Made by a program: the position numbers and the translations under genes. From contig NW_006499973.1 in assembly GCF_000471905.2 (NCBI RefSeq), positions 1,148,586 through 1,212,585 of the forward strand: a stretch of 64,000 nucleotides of DNA, read 5' to 3'. The stretch comes from Amborella trichopoda (lineage: Eukaryota > Streptophyta > Magnoliopsida > Amborellales > Amborellaceae). Below, in pieces: positions 55,370 to 64,000 of this stretch. A model generated the notes under the pieces. The model did no database searches and was not told the DNA's origin. It was given only the letters and a program-made list of their open reading frames with translations. The number at the start of each line of letters is the position of its first letter. Within the stretch, counting starts at the first letter, position 1.

Positions 55370-56030
55370 CAAATTTGGGCGACACGGGGCGTATCGCCAG
55401 GGCGGCACGGGACGTGCCTCCCACCCAAATTTTTATTTTTTATTTTTTATTTTTTATTTTATTTTTATATCTGAGGTAGGCGACACGGGTCATCTCGCCC
55501 AGGTGAAATGTTTTTGATTAAATGAGGTGGGCAACACGAGACGTGCTGCCCATATGCAAATTTTTTATTTTTTATTTTTTTTAATAACTGAGGTGGACGA
55601 CATAGATCGTGTCGCCCGGGCAGCGTGAGACGTGCCGCCCATATGAATTTTTCGTTTTTTTTTTTATTAAATGAGGAGGGTGACATGGTTCATGTCACCC
55701 GGGCGGCACATCCATATGCAAAAAAAAATTATGTATTATTATTATTTTTTATAATTTAGGTGGGCGACACGGGTCGTGTCGCCCGGGCTGCATGAGATGT
55801 GCCACCCATATGAATTTTTTTTTTATTTATTTTTTTAATAACTAAGGTGGGCGACAAGAATCCTGTCGCCTGGGCGGCAAGAGACGTGCTGCCCATATGA
55901 ATATTTTTTAAAATATATATATATATATATATATATATGTTGGTGACACGAACTGTGCTGCCCAGCCCAGGTTGGGCGACAAGGACCATGTCGCCCGGGT
56001 GGCACGAAGTCTGCCGCTAAGCCCAGGAGG
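55370..56030. repeat. GC-palindrome tandem array, ~90-bp units
   Basis: Seven to eight units, each with two hairpin cores: GGGCGACACGGGTCGTGTCG+CCC and GGGCGGCACGAGACGTGCCG+CCC (e.g. 55763-55810). They are separated by AT-rich spacers ending CATATGAATTTTTTT. Single copies of the same module lie in the W leader, the W LTR and the V LTR. A (TA)n run of ~25 bases sits at 55914-55938. Confidence 0.9.
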
Positions 56031-56040
56031 GTTTTTAAAT

Positions 56041-56533
56041 AAAAGGGGTGGCTCTCCCCCATTTTTCCTTCACTTGCTATGGGGTCTCACCCCCTTCTTT
56101 TGTTTTTTGATTTCAAACTTTCCAACCCTATCCTATTGGGTTTTCCTCGAAAATTCCATTTGAAACAAAAAAAGGACTGATTATCGAGGATGGACGGCGA
56201 GGAACGTCAGTGAACACTCGGATCTGGTCATATCCCGTGAACAAAGGGGCAAGAGAAGGTAAGCCTCCAGCTTTTGAATTGTTTGATGAAATGCTCAAAT
56301 GAATGTTGGCTTGTTAACTTTTTTTTTTTTTTAAGGATTGCACATCACCTGCTTCGACTTGGGAGGGCCTCAAAAACAATGATCTTGTTTTCCAATTTCC
56401 GAAATAAAAGATGACTTGTAAAGATTTTATGGAATACTTTTGTTGTGATCAGATTTTTTTCGAAAAAGATGCACAGACATGCCCGAAATCTTTATTCGAA
56501 ATGCTTCTGACATGCTCGTGAACTGTTCAGTAA
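56041..56533. other. Unassigned stretch right of V
   Basis: Pyrimidine-rich then AT-rich sequence with no ORF, repeat or element signature that I can name. It could be the last part of V. Confidence 0.4.
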
Positions 56534-56810
56534 TTTTGGATGACTGTCTCTGCCCCCATAGTCTAGGGATGGTAGGACAACTATATTGCACCTTTGGGTG
56601 TAAAATGATCAAAATACCCCCCCAGTGCAAAATGACCAAAATACCCTTGAGGATAAACTCTACCTTTTGGGGTAATTTTGAATGATTGTTTCTGCCCCCA
56701 TAATATCGGGATAGTAGAATAACCATATTTCCCCTCTCCGTGTAAAATGACCAAAATACCCTTGAGTGTGAACTCTACCTTTTGGGGGTAATTTGGAATG
56801 GTTGTTTCCT
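56534..56810. repeat. Two ~135-bp direct repeats
   Basis: Units start TTTTGGATGACTGTCTCTGC (56534) and TTTTGAATGATTGTTTCTGC (~56676). Each includes AAAATGACCAAAATACCCTT and AACTCTACCTTTTGGGGTAA; a third start (TTTGGAATGGTTGTTTCC) lies at ~56792. Confidence 0.8.
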
Positions 56811-59319
56811 AAAAAAATAGGAGAAATTAAAGAAATAATTACCCTATTAAGAATTGTCGAAATAATAAACTTAAAAAAATTTAAGGGTGTTGCTATGGGG
56901 AAAATTTATTCATTAAGAATTATATAGGGAAATTATTGGTAGCAAGTAGAAGAAAAACAAAAAATTAAGAAACTCACCTCTAACTGTCCACGTAACTTGA
57001 AGCATTTTATAAATGACAACTCCACCTTTCCCCCCCAAAGAAGCCTTACGTAATTTGCCTGTGTAGAAAAAAGCATGAAAAGTAAGCCATATGAAAAATA
57101 GTGTTAGAAAATGAATTAATTGTAGCAAACATGAAATTTGTAGTCCATTGTTGCAATTAAAACTCAAACAGAATTCATTGGTACTTAATTAACCAAAATT
57201 TTAAAATCAAATCATTACGATTTATGATCATCTTATCACGATCGTTGATTTGTATTAGCGCCAAGTTAGCATTGTTAGATTGTTAGGGCTGGACATGAGA
57301 GGGAGATAGAGATAAATGCCTACGTGTGAGACCACATTGAGAGAGAATTTTAATTATAATAAAATTAGGAATCAATATATATTAATAGCATATTTGTATT
57401 GTCAAAAAGTCCCTCACAAAAACTTTATGGGTTAGTAATTATATTTATTACAAATAGCATTACATTACAAAAGGTGTAATTATAAGTTATTTTTTAATTA
57501 TTATATATTCACGAATATAATTAATTTTAGGAAACTTTATTTGTCTAATTTTATGCCGTTGTGCCTGGTCACATGCATTTTATTTTGCTTCTTAGGCAAT
57601 AGTTTAAAAGTATTGCAGGCTCAATCTAAATGGAAATAAGACTTCATGAACATGTTACTCTAATATTTAGTTATGGCAAAACCTTGAAGAGTGCATTCTT
57701 GCAATATATCATTTGATCTATTACCAATTATATAGTGCAAATTAGATTGTCTAGCTCTTGATATTGTTCTCAAAGAGAAATAAACACTGATTCAAAATTG
57801 GATGTTTCATCAAGTTAAATGTACATTTTCTCGCTGGGTAAAACCAGAGGTATCATTAAGACTCTAGCTTTTGGAATATAGTCCTCCACTTAACCCAGCC
57901 ATCAAACTACGAAAAGAGAAAACATGAAAGGAGCTTAAGAACAAACATGGAATTGTATTAAAAATCACGTCTTAGAATTATAGATAAAGCGTAATCTTTG
58001 TAGATGCACAAGTCGGTGTTTAGATGCTTACGATCTTTCCTGCTCATTTTCTTTTGAATATATCACCTAGTGGCTCTAAAGTTGATACTAAAGTTTCAGA
58101 AGAAATAAATCCTCCCAAATAGCTTATTTGCTTGATGTAATAAATGTAATTTTGCTCCTACATAAGCATGGTACACTGTAATCAATTTTAAGCTTGGATA
58201 AACATAGCATATAAGGAGCCTTTCTTCATAGCATTGCCATGTGGTAATCTTACCTACATTGAATAAGTATTTTTGTATTACTCATGGAGTTTATGAGTTT
58301 GAAAGCATTCAACTATGTATAAATTCATTATTGCTTCACTTCCATGGTATCGCAACTCCATGGTTACAAACATGGAAAATTACATGCATACCATAAAAGA
58401 TGTAGAATTATACAGAGGTCCAATGTTTTCCTAATTTTATATAGAGGTTCATCTCCTATATATGTTTTCAAATTTTTCCCTCGATTCGACGTTCCTAACA
58501 TCAAACTGGCTTTTATTTTATTTACTTTTTGATTTTTCTAAAATGTAGGGTTGTGACCTTTGTTTGGAGGCACTTCAGACAAGTTCAATGTCTGAAATAT
58601 CAAACTGCCCTAAAGCTGAGTAGTTCGAGGTTTGAAACTTTGAACTACCTCAATGGGCCAGTCCAATATTTTAGACATAGGGCTGTCATTAGGTGTCTTC
58701 TTTTTTTTCCGACAAGTAGAAGGGGTGAAAACCCTAATTTGAACCATTCTTCACATCCTCAGGAACCCAAACCGCCCCACACTCCCAACCCCACCCCCTA
58801 TTCCCTCAAAACCTCTCTCTATCCCCATACTCTTTGGGATTTAGCACTCTATTGTTCTACTCAAGTTGCATCGGAAGTCTGAATTATGTACATTTTTATT
58901 TTTTTTTATTTTCTTTTTTTATAGTGGCACTCTAAGGTTCCAGTCATCCATGGAATTGGAGCTCTAAGATGGTTACAATTCAATCATATTCATCATCCTT
59001 CCAAGGAAGTTATCGTTATATATTATTTGCCAAAAAGATTATTTTGTTCAATGATTATGCCATTGTAAATATGAGAAGATTTTGGGAGGACAATTCTTCA
59101 TATTTCCAATTAAAATTTTTATTTTTCAGTCTGTTTTTAATGAACTTATGCCATTGTAAACAATAGTATTTTTAATTTGTAAAAAATACTGTTTGTGAAA
59201 ACTATTTAATAATATTTTAAAGGTTTTAAAGTACGAATATTAGTTGTTCAAGAAATATTGAGAGAAAAGGCATCCTTCCGCATTGTTTTCTTTTACCACT
59301 ACTCCCCCAAGTAAAAATG
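56811..59319. other. AT-rich intergenic sequence, no gene recognised
   Basis: Composition drops sharply in G+C. Short ORFs (58344-58532, 58529-58882) show no family motif; the second lies in a locally GC-richer stretch (58550-58880) of unknown nature. No LTR, terminal inverted repeat or RNA gene is recognised. Confidence 0.6.
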
Positions 59320-59343
59320 ATATATATATATATATATATATAT
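59320..59343. repeat. (TA)n microsatellite
   Basis: ATATAT run of ~24 bases; a G9 run follows at ~59476-59484. Confidence 0.95.
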
Positions 59344-60327
59344 TTTGATCCATGTTATATCACTAGCTTCTTTTTTTTTTGTGCCGGACCAAAAAATTGA
59401 GTTTAGCCTGGTACAAAAAATGTGCCACACCGGTCCGACACATTAATTTCAAAAGCATGTTCAAAATATAATCAAGGGGGGGGGGTGTCTAGAAAATACA
59501 GTCAAGGGGTTTTCAATAATTTTCCCAAATGTTAACTATCAATTTATAAGAAAAATTTGATTTTTTTAAAAATGGATGAGATAACAGTAAATTAAACAAT
59601 TAGTTATTACTACAGATAGAGTGATTTATTAAAAATGCTTTGTACATGGATTGATAGTGGAATATAAGGAGATTGATGTTCTTAGGAAATCTAAACTAAC
59701 TCATTCTCTTAGTATGAGAATTTACAAAAATTAGAGTGAAAAACAACAGAGAAGAAATCAAACTCCTATATATTCTCTCCTAATAATAGAGAATAGCCAT
59801 TGTGGTATGTGTTTTGTACATAACATTAGTTTAATATATTTTTTGTATTTTCTCTTTTGTATGATTTTATTTTATTTTTAATTAATATATATCATGGTAA
59901 AATGATTGAATTTTGGCTTGGGATTTTCAACATTTAATATATGGAAAACTAAAATTTTAAGTGCAAGTATCCTTTATTTTATATATAATTGTCTCAAACA
60001 GAAAAGACATTTAAGATTTAAGGATAAACAACTTTCATTTTCTGCTCATTATTTTTAATTATTTTTGAAGTTACCATTATAGAGTACTTTTACTTTTCAA
60101 TTATTTATAACAAATACATGAGCTATTACAATAAATACTTAAAGTTTTAAAATTATGAATGCTCTTTGTTCTGGAAATAAATATTCACAATTTAAAATAA
60201 GATGATTAAATTTTAGGAAAGAGACATAAAAAGTCCCACTTACTCTATACTTTTAAGAAAGAATTTATAAATTGCTTGGAGTTAAATATATAAAATTAGA
60301 ATTACAGATAATCATGTGTTCACTTAA
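59344..60327. other. AT-rich sequence, no gene recognised
   Basis: No ORF. A diverged relative of the tandem unit below appears at ~59640-59740 (GGAAATCTAAACTAACTCAT TCTCTTAGTATGAG versus GGATTCTAAGCTAAGTCATT CTTTCAATGAG). Confidence 0.5.
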
Positions 60328-61030
60328 AAAGCTTCGAATAGATATGGATCAAGTACTAAAAAATAGATGATCTAGGGATTCTAAGCTAAGTCATTCTTTC
60401 AATGAGATTTAAGCAAAGATTATTTGTTTTTTATCATGGAAAAACTCTTAAATCTATGTTGAACTACTAAGCAATTCATTTTTGTTAGGTGTTTATTATT
60501 ATAACAAAGTTGGATGTATAATCGTAGAAAAGTTCTTTAATATGCTAAACTACTTAGGTTGTATAAGTTGATTGGTATAGCAAAGTTGGATGTTTCGGTC
60601 ATATCAAGAGCTTGGAATAGATATGGATCTAGTATCGGGAAAGAGATGATCTAGGGATTCTAAGCTAAGTCATTCTTTCAAAGAAAGATTTAAGCATGAT
60701 TATAAAGTTGTTTATCATGGAAAAGCTCTTAAATCTATGTTGAACCACTAAGCAATTCATTTTTGTATAGGTGTTTATTGTTATAGCAAAGTTGAACGCA
60801 TGATCGTAGAAACATTCTTTACTACGCTTAACTACTTAGGTTCATTTATATTGTATGTGTTGATTGGTATAGCAGAGTTGGATGTTTCGGTCATAGATAA
60901 GTTTTTAAACCATGCTTTAACTTCTAAGCAATTTATTTGTATTATATATGTTGTTTGGTATTGAGGATTTAGATGTTATGATTAGAGAAATGTTCTTAAA
61001 ACCATGTTGAACTTCTAAGCAAAACATATA
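60328..61030. repeat. ~280-bp direct tandem repeat, two full units and a partial third
   Basis: Unit 1 ~60328-60604, unit 2 ~60605-60895, partial third to ~61030. Shared blocks: AATAGATATGGATCWAGTAY, GATGATCTAGGGATTCTAAG, CTAAGTCATTCTTTCAA, AAATCTATGTTGAACYACTA and TTGGATGTTTCGGTCATA. No coding sequence. Confidence 0.9.
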
Positions 61031-61270
61031 ATATTATGTTATCTTTTCTAATTAGAGACAAGCTATTTAAAAAAATGCATCTATATATCAATGTTAGTAC
61101 TCCATCTATATCTTTGGTTAGAATATAGAAATATTTGTTTTGCTTAAAGTGTCATTCTTTGATGCATTAAGTCAATTTAATTTTCAATAATGTTTGTTCT
61201 AGTTTAAGTAAATATTTTGTGTTTTAGATATTATGGCACATCAAGGTGATCTTGATGGAGGAGCAAATGA

Positions 61271-61522
61271 CAGGGTTCTATTATACTTGAAAGACAACTA
61301 CATCTGTCATTCTCAAAATCCTATCCAGCATGCAGATTAACTTGCAAGCAAGTTGATCTACAAGGTCTTTCTAATGGATTCAAGTCATTGAAATCACATC
61401 GGGTCTTTAACTCATACTTGAAGACTGCTTTTATGCATGTAATTTGTTGTGGAGATTGGAGACATGGACTGCTTCATTGGGTCGACTGGGAAGAGACATC
61501 CAAAAAATTCAATAAGTACTAA
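61271..61522 (+). other. Open stretch of 83 codons, unrecognised
   Basis: The frame is open from after TGA at 61268-61270 to TAA at 61520-61522 without an early ATG (QGSIILERQLHLSFSKSYPA ... LLHWVDWEETSKKF). An ATG frame at 61233 (MAHQGDLDGGANDRVLLYLK) overlaps it. Either could be an exon or a decayed gene; I recognise no family. Confidence 0.25.
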
Positions 61523-62064
61523 AATATTAGGATTTAAATACCGGGATATGCAAGTCAAAATTATTACCTAATCTTAGTTGATGGACCACAAGATGGACCG
61601 ACACCAGCTACAATTTGCTCATGTTCCCGTATTGGTGGTTTGAACGGATGCTTTGCATCACACAAGTGAACATTAGAAGCTACCAACATCATACATGCCA
61701 CATCTTTGTTGTCATTTAATTTTAGTAAGTCCATGTTTGTCCATGTTTGGCGAATGTTTTTTTTTACATAATTGTTACATTGTTTAGGTTGGATCGTGTG
61801 ATAATCTGCATATGTACCTTTTCATTACTCTAATGTATTATTCCCTCTATACAGTGTGAGTTTGAGATTCCCGCCCTTGTAGTAAATCCATCCATCATTA
61901 AGGTTCGATCAAAGGAACTATCATAACCACAAAGCAACCTCATTCTATTAATGGGCATTATTAAAACTTAACTAATAAATATAAAATTAAGGTGAGGTGG
62001 CCCCAATCAAAGGATACTCTGGAGCCTAAATCCCCAAACAAATCACCTTTTAATATTGTTACAC
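61523..62064. other. AT-rich sequence up to the gap, nothing recognised
   Basis: No repeat or gene is supported. Confidence 0.5.
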
Positions 62065-62961
62065 NNNNNNNNNNNNNNNNNNNNNNNNNNNNNNNNNNNN
62101 NNNNNNNNNNNNNNNNNNNNNNNNNNNNNNNNNNNNNNNNNNNNNNNNNNNNNNNNNNNNNNNNNNNNNNNNNNNNNNNNNNNNNNNNNNNNNNNNNNNN
62201 NNNNNNNNNNNNNNNNNNNNNNNNNNNNNNNNNNNNNNNNNNNNNNNNNNNNNNNNNNNNNNNNNNNNNNNNNNNNNNNNNNNNNNNNNNNNNNNNNNNN
62301 NNNNNNNNNNNNNNNNNNNNNNNNNNNNNNNNNNNNNNNNNNNNNNNNNNNNNNNNNNNNNNNNNNNNNNNNNNNNNNNNNNNNNNNNNNNNNNNNNNNN
62401 NNNNNNNNNNNNNNNNNNNNNNNNNNNNNNNNNNNNNNNNNNNNNNNNNNNNNNNNNNNNNNNNNNNNNNNNNNNNNNNNNNNNNNNNNNNNNNNNNNNN
62501 NNNNNNNNNNNNNNNNNNNNNNNNNNNNNNNNNNNNNNNNNNNNNNNNNNNNNNNNNNNNNNNNNNNNNNNNNNNNNNNNNNNNNNNNNNNNNNNNNNNN
62601 NNNNNNNNNNNNNNNNNNNNNNNNNNNNNNNNNNNNNNNNNNNNNNNNNNNNNNNNNNNNNNNNNNNNNNNNNNNNNNNNNNNNNNNNNNNNNNNNNNNN
62701 NNNNNNNNNNNNNNNNNNNNNNNNNNNNNNNNNNNNNNNNNNNNNNNNNNNNNNNNNNNNNNNNNNNNNNNNNNNNNNNNNNNNNNNNNNNNNNNNNNNN
62801 NNNNNNNNNNNNNNNNNNNNNNNNNNNNNNNNNNNNNNNNNNNNNNNNNNNNNNNNNNNNNNNNNNNNNNNNNNNNNNNNNNNNNNNNNNNNNNNNNNNN
62901 NNNNNNNNNNNNNNNNNNNNNNNNNNNNNNNNNNNNNNNNNNNNNNNNNNNNNNNNNNNNN
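62065..62961. other. Assembly gap (897 N)
   Basis: Unsequenced bases. Reading frames that cross it are artefacts. Confidence 1.
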
Positions 62962-63585
62962 TGGAAAATGTGGTTTTCAATTGGATAGATCTTTTTCTTA
63001 ATAGAAAGGTAAAAGTGGGAAAATAACAATTCAAGATAAGAGAGAAAGACCAAACACCAGAAAACCCACATATTTATATAGAATTTGAGTAACTGATAAC
63101 TAGTAAAAATGAGGATAAATCCTAAATAGAGCAACTATTTCCATTATAATCCTAAATCAAATTAACTCATATAACTACCACATCTGTGGTTGTATGCAAT
63201 ATGAACCCAAATGTTGTAAACTTCAATATACCAATTAAATCAAATTTATTGTTACATAATTTTAGATAAATTATTTTATTGGAATACAATATATACCTAT
63301 AATTTTCTTAGATGGATGATGATTAGAATGAAATTGTAAACATCTAGAGCTCTATTTTCATAAATGATTGAAACTTTATCGTGCAACAATAAAACAAAGA
63401 CATAAAATAAAAATAAAGAAATACCTAATTCAGGCTTCTAGTGCAACTTGAATATAGCAGTGGAGCGCTAGATCCGTAGGAGTTTGGGAAGAGAGAGAGA
63501 GAGATGTTATACGTCATTTTTGACGTAATTGTATCCTTGAGGCGAATAAGGAGAGAGTAAGTAGTAACCTGGTCCCGTCGGTACC
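62962..63585. other. AT-rich sequence after the gap, nothing recognised
   Basis: No gene. A GAGAGAGAGAGA run lies at 63493-63505 and a short inverted pair TACGTCATTTTTGACGTA at 63511-63528. Confidence 0.5.
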
Positions 63586-64000
63586 CAAGACACCGCTAGA
63601 CCGTGGGAACACTGCAACAATAAGCTTAAAACTGGACGACCTCTAAAGACACGTCAGAATGACCTCAACTTTCATGATAGGGTAGTTTTGGATGCCCTAC
63701 GGTATGTCTGACAAGTTTTGATAATATGTGATGAAACTTGGTTTTCAAATTCAGTTCCTATCATGCTAAAAATAGACTATATAACTACAACCCTATTTCC
63801 TGAATCTTAAAACAATACTAGTCCACCGTCATTAGATTCAGAACATAAAAAAACCCCAGGGACCAAATTTGGGTTCAATCGAGCCTTCTGAGACCATTAT
63901 GGACCTAACTTACCATAAAATGATGGGTTTTACACTATTGCGATGTAGCCTCGTTGAACTAAATTCCATTTATGAAAACTGTGTTTTTTTATTGGGGGAT
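63586..64000 (+). repeat. Start region of another X-type LTR, runs off the window
   Basis: Diverged but collinear with the first ~600 bp of the X/Y LTR: ATAACTACAACCCTATTTCC (cf. ATAACTACAGCCCTATTGTC at 51900), GATTCAGAACATAAAAAAAC CCC, GGGTTTTACACTATTGCGAT (cf. 52045) and AAATTCCATTTATGAAAACT (cf. 52085). The exact LTR start is not visible. The element body is expected on one side beyond the window. Confidence 0.65.

Larger units (their letters stand above)
52611..56040 (-). mobile_element. Element V: W-family 3' LTR and 3' region
   Basis: Minus-strand element represented by its 3' LTR, polypurine tract and ~2.5 kb of tandem-repeat 3' region. Nothing coding is seen and no 5' LTR is found to the right, so V is truncated or its partner lies outside. 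It interrupts the 3' LTR of Y, as W interrupts the 5' LTR. Confidence 0.7.

Noticed and set aside
55465..56062. Minus-strand frames with repeated GRHDPCRP-type peptides
   Set aside because: They are translations of the GC-palindrome tandem array, not a repeat protein.
61961..63134. Long reading frames on both strands across 62065-62961
   Set aside because: They consist almost wholly of unsequenced N bases; the flanks have no coding signal.
1..64000. tRNA, rRNA and snRNA genes
   Set aside because: I looked for conserved tRNA box sequences and rRNA cores and saw none beyond the tRNA-complementary primer site at 14783.

Overview
The window is plant nuclear DNA. The first ~56 kb is a nest of decayed Ty3/gypsy LTR retrotransposons of the Tat (Ogre-like) lineage; the last ~8 kb is AT-rich sequence with no gene I can recognise. 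The organism must be a seed plant with a retroelement-rich genome. The evidence is a Tat-type pol with two RNase H domains and no chromodomain, a tRNA-Arg-like primer site, 3' regions packed with tandem repeats, and a plant mobile domain (PMD) ORF. I cannot name the species. There is no intact host gene, tRNA, rRNA or CRISPR array. Two assembly gaps are present (41285-41304 and 62065-62961).

Layout. (1) 1-4170: element Q, plus strand, with the end of integrase and a long repeat-rich 3' region, cut off near 4170. (2) ~4171-9266: element W, minus strand, a different Tat subfamily whose LTR starts TGTAGACACC; it keeps a 5' LTR, gag and part of protease and is truncated before reverse transcriptase. 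(3) 9267-52610: element Y, plus strand, split into three pieces by nested insertions: LTR remnant/leader/gag (9267-11943), gag end/knuckles/protease (26262-27518), and 3' region plus start of 3' LTR (49098-~52610). (4) 11944-26261: element X, ~14.3 kb, plus strand, inserted in the gag of Y. It has both LTRs, a primer binding site, gag and protease but no RT, RNase H or integrase. (5) 27519-49097: a minus-strand cluster of related elements (U, Z, T) inserted just after the protease of Y. It is a run of LTRs separated by 3' regions. It includes one full RT-RNase H-RNase H-integrase remnant (Z, which lacks gag and protease) and, at the right end, an antisense PMD ORF (T). (6) ~52611-56040: element V, minus strand, same family as W, represented by its 3' LTR, polypurine tract and a series of tandem repeats; it interrupts the 3' LTR of Y. 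(7) 56041-64000: AT-rich flank with direct repeats, a large gap, and the start of another X-type LTR at the very end.

Nothing here looks autonomous: almost every coding segment carries stops and frameshifts. X holds gag and protease while Z holds the enzymes, so the two relics are complementary. The standout is the PMD reading frame at ~47606-48655. It stays open for over 300 codons (from 47707) among otherwise wrecked coding sequence, and it lies antisense to its element behind a TATA-containing leader that recurs in other copies.
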